Origin: Streptomyces anulatus
Lineage (GTDB): Bacteria > Actinomycetota > Actinomycetes > Streptomycetales > Streptomycetaceae
Assembly (NCBI RefSeq): GCF_000721175.1
Contig: NZ_JOEZ01000025.1
Location: 1 to 64,000, forward strand
Direction: 5' to 3'
DNA: 64,000 nt
Shown piece after piece: positions 25,318 to 33,833 of this stretch (positions are counted from its first letter, which is position 1; each line of letters begins with the position of its first letter). The notes under the pieces are model-generated. The model worked only from the letters and a program-made list of their open reading frames with translations, had not been told where the DNA came from and made no database searches. The position numbers and the translations under genes were made by a program.

Positions 25318-27717
25318 ATGGGCACCGAGGGCACGTACGACTCGCAGCGGGAGCAGGGCGGGCAGGGTGCGGATGATGCCGACGTGCGGTGGCTCGGCCG
25401 CCCCTACGGGAGCGATGCAGGCGCCGCCCGAGTACCCCGTCCCACGCCGCCTCCGCCTCCCATGCCCCCGCTCCCGCCCCGCTCGCCCGCAGAGGTCTTC
25501 GACGTCCGGCACTGGCTCCGGGCACATCGCGCAGACGCCGAGCCGGGCCTCTGGCGGTACGGGTACCGGCCGAGGCCGGCCGGAGCCTCCGCCGACGTGC
25601 CCACCCGTGCTCTGGTGGTGGGTGCGCTCATCTCGATCGCCTGTGGGGTGTTCGCGTGGGCGGTCTGGAGCACCGACTACATCGCGGTGCAGCGGCTCCC
25701 GCTGAAGCTGTTCACCCCCTCCGAGTGGTGGCGCGGTGAACCCGGACAGTCCGCGCGTACGGCCACCGCCGTCTACAACAGCCTCTTCGCAGCCCTCCTG
25801 ATCTACTTCTGCGGTCGGCTCGGCAACTGGCCGGCGCTCTACCGCAGGCTCGTGCTGGACCGGCCGCAGCCCGGCCGGGCTCTGGCCGGGGCGCTGACCG
25901 GACTGCTGGCGGTGTGGATCGTCCTCGGGACGAACCTGCTCCCCTTCTTCTACGCGATCGTCCATCTGCTGATCCCGATGTCCGCGCTCCGTGGAGACCC
26001 GGAGACTGCCGCCGCGCTGGGGGTCGCCGTCAACGCCCTGGTCGCGGGCGCCGTGCTGTGGCCGTTCGCCCGGACGGGCGGGTGGCTGCAGGTCTTCCGA
26101 AAGCCCGGCCCCGCCGCCGTGGTCCCCCTTGAAGCGGAGCCGGAGACCGGGGAAGATCCCGCCGGGTGGCCGCAGCTGCGGGCGGCGGGACAGCCCGGTG
26201 CCGCCGACCGGCTGGCCGCCGAGGTCGCCGGCAGGCGCATGAACGATGTCGACTGCGCCAGGGTCGGTCATGCCTGGTCACGGGTGGAATCCGGCGCCCT
26301 CTCTCCGGAAGTCTTCGTCGACGGAGTGATGAAGCAGGGGGCGGCGGCCTGCCTGCATCCGTCCGGTGAGCGTGATCTTCCGGCCCGCGCCGCCACCCAC
26401 GATCTGCTGACGGCGCAGGTGAAGCTGGGCGTCTACGCGGAACACCCGCGCAATCCTTCCGCGCGGCGAGGCGCGGGAGCGGCTCTCGATCCTTCGGTCC
26501 TCGGCACCTCGCTTCTGGCCGTCGGCCCCCACGGCCCCGACCGGACGCGACGCCTGGTGAGGCCAGTGGTGGAGTCGCTGTCCCTCCAGGCGCTGGCCGG
26601 GCGGGCGGCCGTGGTCGTCGTCTCCGCCGAAGGCGTCGAGCTGAGCCCCGACGACTCCTACGACGTCGTGGTGAAGATCGGCGATGCCTCCTCGGTGTAC
26701 GACCTCGACCTGTACGGCGGGATCACCGACGCGGACGAGGCCGCGATGCTCCTGTCGGAGGCCTTCACGGGTGACCTGCCGGACGTGGACAGCCGTCGGG
26801 CCGCCGTCACGCTGGGCCAGCTGATCGGCCCCTTCGGCGCCGCCCACGGCCGCTTTCCGTCCCTGCCGGAACTCCGGGAACTCCTCGACGGCGGCCGCCA
26901 GGCGCTGGACCAGCTCCGTGGTCACCTCCACCCTGAGGAGCACCGTTCCTATCTGCGGGAAGTCGACGCACGCGAGCGTCAACTGGGTACGTCCGCAGAC
27001 CTCAGCGGGGTGCTCGCGGATCGGATCGCCTTCCTGGACCGGCCCGCCTTCAGCGCGTTCTTCGACACCCGGGGCCGGTCACGGCCCTTCTCCCTGCGCG
27101 CCCTGGAGCATCCGGTCCGCGTCCGGATCGTGCTGCCGGAGCGAAGCCACCCCGAGGCCTCGCGCATCCTCACCCGGCTGGTCTTCGCGCAATTCGTCTC
27201 CAGCGTCGGTGCGCGTCTGGACGCGTCGCTCTTCGCGGCGCTCGTGCTCGACGACGCCGCGAGCGCGATGACCTCCGACTCCGTTCGGGCGGTGCAGCGT
27301 CTGCGGCAGCTGAACGCCGGAGCCGTTCTGGCCGTGCGGTCTCTGGACGACGTGGGCCCGCATCTGCATACCGCGCTGCTCGGTGCGGTCGGCTGCCTGA
27401 TGACGTTCCCCGGCATCACCACCTGGGAAGGCAAGCGCTTCGCCGAGGCCTGGGGCAAGGAATGGGTCGAGACCCGCGAGGTCGCCCAGCACACCGTCTT
27501 CGCCGACCAGCCGTTCACCCGTGCCCTGCACGCCCTGCGCAAGCTCGTCACCGGCAAGGCCGTGACCACGGACGCGGTGACCGTACGACAGGTCGAGCGG
27601 GAGCGCTGGTCGGCCTCGGAGCTGGCGTACGCCGTCCCGGCCGGGCACGCGGTCCTCTCGCTCACAACCGTCCAGGGCGAGCACGCACCGCCCCTCCTCG
27701 TCCACCTCGACGGCTGA
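25318..27717 (+). CDS. Membrane-anchored VirD4/TraD-like protein with degenerate P-loop
   Basis: A 799-residue protein. Residues 1-60 are Pro-rich and disordered (TPPPPPMPPLPP). Helices follow at about 100-120 (LVVGALISIACGVFAWAVW), 155-170, 185-210 and 225-250. The cytoplasmic part has the strand order of a type IV coupling ATPase. The Walker A position reads VGPHGPDRT (402-410), lacking the GK[ST], and the Walker B place reads ALVLDDAAS (D645-D646). FPGITTWEGKRFAEAWGKEW and VPAGHAVLSLTTVQG near the end resemble the VirD4 C-terminus. It is probably a non-hydrolysing relative. No conjugation genes adjoin. ATG 25318 is preferred over GTG 25312. TAGATT at 25263-25268 is a possible -10 box. Confidence 0.75.
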   Translation: MGTEGTYDSQREQGGQGADDADVRWLGRPYGSDAGAARVPRPTPPPPPMPPLPPRSPAEVFDVRHWLRAHRADAEPGLWRYGYRPRPAGASADVPTRALVVGALISIACGVFAWAVWSTDYIAVQRLPLKLFTPSEWWRGEPGQSARTATAVYNSLFAALLIYFCGRLGNWPALYRRLVLDRPQPGRALAGALTGLLAVWIVLGTNLLPFFYAIVHLLIPMSALRGDPETAAALGVAVNALVAGAVLWPFARTGGWLQVFRKPGPAAVVPLEAEPETGEDPAGWPQLRAAGQPGAADRLAAEVAGRRMNDVDCARVGHAWSRVESGALSPEVFVDGVMKQGAAACLHPSGERDLPARAATHDLLTAQVKLGVYAEHPRNPSARRGAGAALDPSVLGTSLLAVGPHGPDRTRRLVRPVVESLSLQALAGRAAVVVVSAEGVELSPDDSYDVVVKIGDASSVYDLDLYGGITDADEAAMLLSEAFTGDLPDVDSRRAAVTLGQLIGPFGAAHGRFPSLPELRELLDGGRQALDQLRGHLHPEEHRSYLREVDARERQLGTSADLSGVLADRIAFLDRPAFSAFFDTRGRSRPFSLRALEHPVRVRIVLPERSHPEASRILTRLVFAQFVSSVGARLDASLFAALVLDDAASAMTSDSVRAVQRLRQLNAGAVLAVRSLDDVGPHLHTALLGAVGCLMTFPGITTWEGKRFAEAWGKEWVETREVAQHTVFADQPFTRALHALRKLVTGKAVTTDAVTVRQVERERWSASELAYAVPAGHAVLSLTTVQGEHAPPLLVHLDG

Positions 27718-27902
27718 GCCGCCTACCGGGAAGTAATGCGACGGCCGCCCGCGAGCGGTTACCGGCACCCTGCCGCCCTGGCAGAATCGGAGGCAGCCGT
27801 TCATACGGGACGGCGCAATCGGTGCCATCGAGCCGGCCGGCGATCCGGCCCTCCTCACGGCGGCGCCGCGACCTCGTCCCCGATCTTGAGGGTTCCCGGC
27901 CC

Positions 27903-29477
27903 ATGCCCCCCACGCTCGCCTCGCTCGTCCAGCACTCGGCGCTCAAGCTCACCGTGCGGGCGGGCGCGGACCGGCTCGGCACGCCCGTGCGCTGGGCGCA
28001 CGCCAGCGAGCTCACCGACCCCGTCCCGTACATGGACGGCGGCGAACTCCTCCTCGTGACCGCCACCAACCTCGACGCCGAGAACGCCGAGGCCATGCGG
28101 CGGTACGTGCGGCGGCTGGCCGGAGCCGGGGTCGCCGGGGTCGGATTCGGGGTCGGGGTGAACTACGAGGACATCCCGGCCGCCCTCGTGGAGGCCGCCG
28201 AGGAAGCCGGGCTGCCGCTCCTCGAAGTCCCCCGCCGCACCCCGTTCCTCGCCATCAGCAAGGCCGTCTCCGCCGCCATCGCCGCCGACCAGTACCGCGC
28301 GGTCACCGCCGGCTTCGAGGCCCAGCGGGAGCTGACCAAGGCCGCGCTCGCCGGGGACGGGCCCGCCGACCTCCTGGCCCGGCTCGCCGCCCACGTCGAC
28401 GGCTGGGCCGCGCTGTACGACACCTCCGGCGCGGTGCTCGCCGCCGCCCCCGACTGGGCCGCCCGCCGCGCCGCCCGCCTCACCCCCGACGTCGAACGCC
28501 TCCGGGACCGTCCCGCCCCCGCCAGCGTCGTCGTCGGCGACAGTGAGGACCGGGTCGAGCTCCAGTCGCTGGGTACCGGCCGCCGGGCCCGCGGCGCGCT
28601 GGCCGTCGGCACCGGAGCCGCGCTGGGCACCGCCGAGCGGTACGCCGTGCACTCCGCCGTCGCCCTGCTCACCCTGACCACCGCCCGCTCCCGCTCCCTC
28701 CAGGGCGCCGAACAGCGCCTGGGCGCCGCCGTCCTGCGCATGCTGCTCGCCGGGCAGCCCGACCACGCGCGGGCCGTCGCCGGGGACCTCTACGGCGGGC
28801 TGCTCGACGCCCCGTTCCGGCTGCTCATCGCGGAGACGGCCGTACCCGCCGGGTCCGAGCTGCTCACCGAGACCATGGAGGCCGCCGCCGCCCGCTCCGG
28901 CGAGGCGCTGCTCATGGTCCCCGAGGGCGAGCGCGTCGTCGTGCTCGCCGCGGACGGCGGCTCCGCCGTCGCCGCCTGCGCCTCCTACGCCGAGGCCCAG
29001 GACGACCGCGCCCCGCGCGATGGCGGGGCCGAGGACAGCGACGTCGTGGTGGGGCTCTCCGCCCCCTCCGGCCCGATCGCCGTCTCCGCCGCGTACAAGC
29101 AGGCCGAACAGGCCCTCTCCGTCGCCCGCCGCCGGGGCAGGGCGCTGGTCGAGCACGAGGAACTGGCCGCCGGATCCGTCCTGCCGCTGCTCGCCGACGA
29201 CGCGGTACGGGCCTTCGCCGACGGCATGCTCCGCGCGTTGTACGAACACGACGCCAAGGGCCGGGGCGACCTCGTGGCCTCACTGCGCGCCTGGCTCTCC
29301 CGCCACGGCCAGTGGGACGCCGCCGCCGCCGACCTCGGCGTGCACCGGCACACCCTGCGCTACCGGATGCGCCGCGTGGAGGAGATCCTGGGCCGTTCCC
29401 TGGACGACCCGGACGTCCGTATGGAGCTGTGGCTCGCCCTCAAGGCGACCGAGGCGGCGGCTCCCGCCGAGGAGTGA
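27903..29477 (+). CDS. PucR family transcriptional regulator
   Basis: A 524-residue regulator. The N-terminal PucR purine-catabolism-type domain starts LVQHSALKLTVRAGADRLGT and continues through ELLLVTATNLD. A GGDEF-like middle part follows. The C-terminal helix-turn-helix (HTH_30) is WDAAAADLGVHRHTLRYRM followed by RRVEEILGRSLDDPDVRMEL. Relatives beside gabT and aldehyde dehydrogenase genes in actinobacteria control GABA use, which fits this position (inference). ATG 27903 has GAGGG upstream. The gap of 185 bases to the VirD4-like gene holds no clear hairpin. Confidence 0.9.
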   Translation: MPPTLASLVQHSALKLTVRAGADRLGTPVRWAHASELTDPVPYMDGGELLLVTATNLDAENAEAMRRYVRRLAGAGVAGVGFGVGVNYEDIPAALVEAAEEAGLPLLEVPRRTPFLAISKAVSAAIAADQYRAVTAGFEAQRELTKAALAGDGPADLLARLAAHVDGWAALYDTSGAVLAAAPDWAARRAARLTPDVERLRDRPAPASVVVGDSEDRVELQSLGTGRRARGALAVGTGAALGTAERYAVHSAVALLTLTTARSRSLQGAEQRLGAAVLRMLLAGQPDHARAVAGDLYGGLLDAPFRLLIAETAVPAGSELLTETMEAAAARSGEALLMVPEGERVVVLAADGGSAVAACASYAEAQDDRAPRDGGAEDSDVVVGLSAPSGPIAVSAAYKQAEQALSVARRRGRALVEHEELAAGSVLPLLADDAVRAFADGMLRALYEHDAKGRGDLVASLRAWLSRHGQWDAAAADLGVHRHTLRYRMRRVEEILGRSLDDPDVRMELWLALKATEAAAPAEE

Positions 29478-29500
29478 GCGGCCGCCGACCCGGAACGGTA

Positions 29501-29529
29501 TTGCAACGTTCGGTCCAAAATCGTAGAGT
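29501..29529 (+). promoter_or_regulatory. tetR promoter with operator half in spacer; likely leaderless
   Basis: TTGCAA (29501-29506) and TAGAGT (29524-29529) with a 17-base spacer put the transcription start at about 29536, exactly the ATG, so the mRNA is probably leaderless. GTTCGGTCCAAAA (29508-29520) in the spacer is the reverse complement of TTTTGGACCGAAC, which matches 11 of 13 bases of TTTTGAACCGATC upstream of the MFS gene (30180-30192). Confidence 0.6.
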
Positions 29530-29535
29530 GCCGCC

Positions 29536-30132
29536 ATGGCCCGACCGAGACAGTTCGACGAGGAACGGGCCCTGGACGCCGCGATGCGCGCCTTCTGGGA
29601 GTACGGCTACGAAGCCACCTCCACCCAGGACCTGTGCGCCGCCACCGGCCTGGGGCGCAGCAGCATCTACAACACCTTCAGCAGTAAGCGTGAGCTGTTC
29701 TCGCGCTCGCTCGCGCGCTACCTGGACACCATGGCCGACGCCCAGGCCGGTGTGCTCGAGGACGCCACCCGCCCGCCCGTCGAACGGGTCCGCGCCCTGT
29801 TCGACAAGATCGTGTCCGACGAGTTCGACCACCGCCCCGGCGGCCGCAGCCTAGGCTGCCTCGGGGTCAACAGCACGGTGGAGCTCGCCGCCCGCGACCC
29901 CGAGGCCGCCCGGCTCCTGGACCGCGACGCCGCCCGCAGGCTGCGGACCCTGTCCGCCGTCATCGCCGCCGGGCAACGCGACGGCTCCATCGCCTCCACG
30001 CGGGGCCCCGACGCCCTCGCCCGGTACGTCAACGCCGTCATCGGCGGCATGCGCGTCACCGCCCAGGGCGGAGCCGACCGCGCGGCCGTCGAGGCCGTCG
30101 CCGACACCGCGCTGGACGCCTTGATCCGCTGA
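29536..30132 (+). CDS. TetR/AcrR family regulator
   Basis: A 198-residue regulator. The N-terminal helix-turn-helix is ALDAAMRAFWEYGYEATSTQ plus DLCAATGLGRSSIYNTFSSK. The C-terminal ligand domain includes CLGVNSTVELAARDPEAARLL, typical of the TetR_C_16/YxaF-like group. It sits 99 bases before an MFS exporter gene. Sequence elements shared by its own promoter and the exporter's upstream region suggest that it represses both and responds to an exported compound. The start is fixed by the -10 box just upstream. Confidence 0.92.
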   Translation: MARPRQFDEERALDAAMRAFWEYGYEATSTQDLCAATGLGRSSIYNTFSSKRELFSRSLARYLDTMADAQAGVLEDATRPPVERVRALFDKIVSDEFDHRPGGRSLGCLGVNSTVELAARDPEAARLLDRDAARRLRTLSAVIAAGQRDGSIASTRGPDALARYVNAVIGGMRVTAQGGADRAAVEAVADTALDALIR

Positions 30133-30178
30133 ACGTCGCCCCACCTGCCGCGCGACAGCCAGGCTGACCCGTACCCAA

Positions 30179-30202
30179 GTTTTGAACCGATCCATACAAA
30201 AC
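30179..30202. promoter_or_regulatory. Candidate TetR operator upstream of the MFS gene
   Basis: GTTTTG (30179-30184) and CAAAAC (30197-30202) form an inverted repeat with a 12-base spacer. The left half TTTTGAACCGATC recurs with two changes in the tetR promoter. Confidence 0.55.
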
Positions 30203-30231
30203 GACATCCGCATACCTACCGGGGGAACTCC

Positions 30232-31467
30232 GTGCCTCGTGCCGTCCACGTACTGGCCTTCGGCATCTTCGCCATGGTCACCAGCGAATTCGTCGTCGCC
30301 GGGCTGATGCCGCAGATGGCCGAAGGGCTCGGCGTCACCGTCCCGCAGATCGGCTACCTGATCACCGTCTTCGCCCTCTCCATGGCGCTCGGCGGACCGC
30401 TGCTCTCCGTCGCCCTGCTGCGGCTCCCGCCCAAGACCGCGCTCATGGTCCTCTTCCCGCTCTTCCTGGCCGGCAACGTGCTCGCCGCCACCGCATCCGG
30501 CTACCCGGCGATGCTGGCCGCCCGGGTGATCACCGGGGTCGCGTCGCAGGCCTTCTTCGGCGTCGCGATCTCGCTCGGCGCTCAGCTCACCCGCCCCGAG
30601 ATACGCGGCCGGGCCGTGGCGGTCATCCTCAACGGGCTGATGCTCGGCACCCTGCTCGGCCTGCCGCTGGCCACCCTGACCGGCGAACGGTACGGCTGGC
30701 GGGCCGCGTTCTGGGCCATCTCCGCGCTCACGGTCGCCGCCGCCCTGTGCACCGCGTCCGGCGTACGCCGGACGGGCCGGCCGGAGGGCAGCGGCACCTT
30801 CCGATCCGAGCTGACCGCCTTCCGCGCTCCCCGGCTCTGGCTGACCCTGCTGACCAGCACCATGGTCATCGGCGCGACCTTCTCCGCCTTCAGCTACCTC
30901 AACCCGATCCTCACCCGGGTGACCGGATTCTCCACGGGCACGGTCCCGCTGCTGCTCCTGGCGTACGGCGCCGCCACCGTCATCGGCAACACCGTCGTCG
31001 GCCGGCTCGCCGACCGGCACACCCTTCCCGTCCTGCTCGTCGGTCTGTCGCTCAACGCGGTGTTCCTGGCCGGATTCGCCCTGCTGGCCCGGTTCGACGT
31101 CTGGGCGGTGCTCTGCATGCTGGGCGTCGGCCTCGTCGGAGTCACCATGAATCCGGCCCTGGTCACGCGGGTGCAGCGGGCCGCCAACGCCCGCCCTCTC
31201 GTCAACACCGTGCACACCTCCTTCATCACCCTCGGCGTGGTCCTCGGCTCCGCGCTGGGCGGCCTGGGCCTCGACCGCTTCGGTCTCCGGGCCCCGCTCT
31301 GGCTCGGCACGGGCCTCGCGGTGACCGGCCTGCTCACCCTCGTACCGGATCTGCTCCGGCCCACGGGGAGCCCCGGGGCGTCCGGGCCGAAGCGATCCGG
31401 TGGCGCCACCTCCGCCAATTCGGAGCACCCGGCCCCCGCTCCGCTCCACGCCGGACAAACGTCCTGA
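30232..31467 (+). CDS. MFS efflux transporter, DHA1 family
   Basis: A 411-residue transporter with 12 predicted helices. FAMVTSEFVVAGLMPQMAEG is the first helix motif of AraJ/YdhP-like exporters. LGGPLLSVALLRLPPKTALM is the loop 2-3 region, and VGRLADRHTLPVLLVG the repeat in the second half. VITGVASQAFFGVAISLGAQL is helix 4. It probably exports a drug-like or sugar-like compound by proton exchange; the substrate is unknown. GTG 30232 has GGGGGA upstream. The C-terminal 25 residues are polar and low in complexity. Confidence 0.9.
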   Translation: MPRAVHVLAFGIFAMVTSEFVVAGLMPQMAEGLGVTVPQIGYLITVFALSMALGGPLLSVALLRLPPKTALMVLFPLFLAGNVLAATASGYPAMLAARVITGVASQAFFGVAISLGAQLTRPEIRGRAVAVILNGLMLGTLLGLPLATLTGERYGWRAAFWAISALTVAAALCTASGVRRTGRPEGSGTFRSELTAFRAPRLWLTLLTSTMVIGATFSAFSYLNPILTRVTGFSTGTVPLLLLAYGAATVIGNTVVGRLADRHTLPVLLVGLSLNAVFLAGFALLARFDVWAVLCMLGVGLVGVTMNPALVTRVQRAANARPLVNTVHTSFITLGVVLGSALGGLGLDRFGLRAPLWLGTGLAVTGLLTLVPDLLRPTGSPGASGPKRSGGATSANSEHPAPAPLHAGQTS

Positions 31468-31576
31468 GCGCCTCCCCGGCCTACCGTGGGACCACAGAGG
31501 GGGAGCCTCCGGGCGCCCGCCTCCGTGACGACCTCCGCAACGACCTCCTCACGACCTTCGAAGGGCCGGAACCTCC

Positions 31577-33022
31577 ATGACTTCGCCCCACGCCTTCTGG
31601 GTGGCCGGCCGCCAGGCCACCGGTGCCGACAGCTTCGACGTCACCAACCCGTACGACGGACGTCTCGTCGGCACCGTCAGCGTGCCGACCGACGCCCAGG
31701 TCGAGGAGGCCGTCGCCGCCGCCCACGCCGTACGCGACGAGTTCGCCGCCACCCCGGCGCACGTACGGGCCGCGGCCCTCGATCACGTCGTACGGCGGCT
31801 GACGGAGCGCACCGAGGAGATCGCCCAGCTGATCTCGGCGGAGAACGGCAAGCCGATCAAGTGGGCGCGCGGCGAGGTCGGCCGGGCCGTGTCGGTGTTC
31901 CGGTTCGCCGCCGAGGAGGCCCGCCGTTTCAACGGCGGCGAGGCCCAGCGGCTCGACACGGACCTCGGCGGCACCGGCCGCCTCGGGTTGACCCGGCGCT
32001 TCCCGCGCGGGGCCGTCCTCGGCATCGCGCCCTTCAACTTCCCGCTGAACCTCAGCGCCCACAAGGTCGCCCCGGCCATCGCCGTCGGCGCCCCGATCAT
32101 CCTCAAGCCGGCCCCCGCGACCCCCATCTCCTCCCTGATCCTGGGCGAGCTGCTGGCCGAGACCGACCTCCCGGCCGGCTCCTGGTCCGTCCTGACGGTT
32201 CCCAACGACAGGATGCCCGCCCTGGTCCAGGACGAGCGGCTGCCGGTCATCTCCTTCACCGGCTCCGGCCCGGTCGGCTACGCGATCATGGAGTCGGTGC
32301 CCCGCAAGCACTGCACCCTGGAGCTCGGCGGCAACGGCGCGGCGGTCGTCCTCGGCGACTACGCCTCGGACGCGGACCTCGACTGGGCCGCCACCCGGAT
32401 CGCCACCTTCTCCAACTACCAGGGCGGCCAGTCCTGCATCTCGGTGCAGCGCGTCATCGCCGACGCCTCGGTCTACGACCGGCTCGTCCCGAAGATCGTC
32501 GCCGCCGTCGAGGCCCTGGTCACCGGTGACCCGGCCGACGCCACCACCGACGTCGGCCCCCTCGTCAGCGAGGACGCCGCCAAGCGCGTCGAGTCCTGGG
32601 TCGACGAGGCGGTCCAGGGCGGTGCCGAACTGCTCACCGGCGGCAAGCGCGACGGCGCCACCTACGCCCCGACCGTCCTCGCCGGCCTCCCCGACGACGT
32701 CAAGCTCTCCTGCGAAGAGGTCTTCGGCCCGGTCATGTCCCTCCAGAAGGCCGACGGCGAGGCGGAGGCGTTCGCCGCCGTCAACTCCTCCAAGTACGGC
32801 CTCCAGGCAGGCGTCTTCACCCACGACCTCCAGACCGCCTTCCGCGCCCACCGCGCCCTGGAGGTCGGCGGCGTGATCATCGGCGACGTCCCCTCGTACC
32901 GCGCCGACCAGATGCCGTACGGCGGCGCCAAGCAGTCCGGTGTCGGCCGCGAGGGCGTGCGCTACGCCATGGACGACTACACCTACGAGCGCGTCCTGGT
33001 CCTCACGGGCCTCGCCCTGTAA
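31577..33022 (+). CDS. Aldehyde dehydrogenase, semialdehyde-type (third copy)
   Basis: A 481-residue aldehyde dehydrogenase from a different branch than the two GQDCTA enzymes. The catalytic Cys is C287 in YQGGQSCISVQR, and the Glu base is E249 in CTLELGGNGAAVV. IAPFNFPLNLSAHKVAPAIA and FTGSGPVGYAI are cofactor motifs. The GQSCI signature resembles succinate-semialdehyde, glyceraldehyde-3-phosphate (non-phosphorylating) and methylglyoxal-type enzymes. With gabT and pucR nearby, a semialdehyde substrate is plausible but not proved. A 16-pair hairpin follows at 33082-33118. Confidence 0.9.
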   Translation: MTSPHAFWVAGRQATGADSFDVTNPYDGRLVGTVSVPTDAQVEEAVAAAHAVRDEFAATPAHVRAAALDHVVRRLTERTEEIAQLISAENGKPIKWARGEVGRAVSVFRFAAEEARRFNGGEAQRLDTDLGGTGRLGLTRRFPRGAVLGIAPFNFPLNLSAHKVAPAIAVGAPIILKPAPATPISSLILGELLAETDLPAGSWSVLTVPNDRMPALVQDERLPVISFTGSGPVGYAIMESVPRKHCTLELGGNGAAVVLGDYASDADLDWAATRIATFSNYQGGQSCISVQRVIADASVYDRLVPKIVAAVEALVTGDPADATTDVGPLVSEDAAKRVESWVDEAVQGGAELLTGGKRDGATYAPTVLAGLPDDVKLSCEEVFGPVMSLQKADGEAEAFAAVNSSKYGLQAGVFTHDLQTAFRAHRALEVGGVIIGDVPSYRADQMPYGGAKQSGVGREGVRYAMDDYTYERVLVLTGLAL

Positions 33023-33081
33023 CACCCCGGACGACCCCACCCGTGCCCCCGCCTGGACAGCGGGCGCGGGCGGGGCGCGCG

Positions 33082-33118
33082 ACGGACGGCCCGAACCCAC
33101 GGGGTTCGGGCCGTCCGT
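33082..33118 (+). terminator. Strong terminator after the third aldehyde dehydrogenase
   Basis: ACGGACGGCCCGAACC (33082-33097) pairs with GGTTCGGGCCGTCCGT (33103-33118), a perfect 16-base stem and short loop. Confidence 0.85.
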
Positions 33119-33123
33119 GTGTC

Positions 33124-33151
33124 CGTGCGCGGGGGCTGGTGCGGGTGCCGA
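33124..33151 (+). repeat. 28-base direct repeat, copy 1
   Basis: An exact 28-base G-rich sequence (starting CGTGCGCGGGGGCTGG, ending GCGGGTGCCGA) recurs at 33680-33707, 556 bases away. The two copies bracket the small membrane-protein gene on the minus strand. Confidence 0.85.
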
Positions 33152-33191
33152 TCAGCGGGCGGCCCTCGGTCCGGGCCCCGCGTCGCCACTC

Positions 33192-33518
33192 TCAGCTGTG
33201 CGCCGCGACGTAGACCACGAATGCGCCGGGGACCGCGAGCATGGCGGTCAGGTGGACCATGGCGGTGCGCGGCATCCGGAGCCCGGCGGCGATCAGGAGG
33301 CCGGCGGCGAGCCACACGCCCCAGATCGTCTGTGCGGTGTCCTGAGCCCGCTGCGCATCCGCTTGCTCCGCGGCGTTCGGGGCCCCGAACGTGATCCCGG
33401 ACACGATCGTCATCCACAGCAGGAGGCCGGACAGGATCAGGTCCCCGACGGCGACCAGGATCGCCACCGGCCCGTCGTACTCCTTCGTCCAGCCCCACAG
33501 GCCGGTGCTCGCGCTCAT
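33192..33518 (-). CDS. Small membrane protein
   Basis: A 108-residue protein of unknown function with three hydrophobic segments: VAILVAVGDLILSGLLLWMT, TIWGVWLAAGLLIAAGL and VHLTAMLAVPGAFVVYVAA. A polar loop (FGAPNAAEQADAQRAQDTAQ) sits between the first two. ATG 33518 is chosen; ATG 33554 would add 12 residues, and neither has a strong ribosome binding site. It lies alone between two copies of a 28-base direct repeat. I cannot name a family. Confidence 0.65.
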   Translation of the reverse strand: MSASTGLWGWTKEYDGPVAILVAVGDLILSGLLLWMTIVSGITFGAPNAAEQADAQRAQDTAQTIWGVWLAAGLLIAAGLRMPRTAMVHLTAMLAVPGAFVVYVAAHS

Positions 33519-33679
33519 CGCCCCGAGGCTGCCGCGTGACACGGCCAGGCGCATGAGTATCCGTACTCAGCAGGAATGCCGGCCGGGGCGGCGGCGCCCC
33601 CGCTCCACGACCCGATGCCGCTTCACCCGGGCGGGACCGGCCGGCGGCGACCGGCTGAAGGGAACCGGCGCTCACTTCC

Positions 33680-33707
33680 CGTGCGCGGGGGCTGGTGCGG
33701 GTGCCGA
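33680..33707 (+). repeat. 28-base direct repeat, copy 2
   Basis: Exact second copy of the repeat at 33124-33151. Its last 15 bases begin a short tandem duplication (GCGGGTGCCGAACCC twice, about 33697-33727). Confidence 0.85.
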
Positions 33708-33740
33708 ACCCTTGCGGGTGCCGAACCCCGGGTACAGGGG

Positions 33741-33758
33741 TTACATACGGACCAGTAA
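33741..33758. promoter_or_regulatory. Candidate operator of the acyl-CoA dehydrogenase gene
   Basis: TTACATACGGACCAGTAA is flanked by the inverted repeat TTAC/GTAA and resembles the TetR-type operators (TACxGACCxGTA-like) often found before fatty-acid degradation genes in actinobacteria. It lies 76 bases before the start codon. Confidence 0.4.
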
Positions 33759-33833
33759 GCAGCGACTAGCAGTCCGTGCGTCCAGGTCCAGGTCTCCCCC
33801 CGGCCGGCGACGCGCGGCGAGGTGAGGTCCCTC

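Noticed and set aside
25318..27717. Reading the VirD4-like gene as evidence of an integrated conjugative element
   Set aside because: No integrase, relaxase, attachment site or tra genes are seen around it, and its P-loop is not functional.
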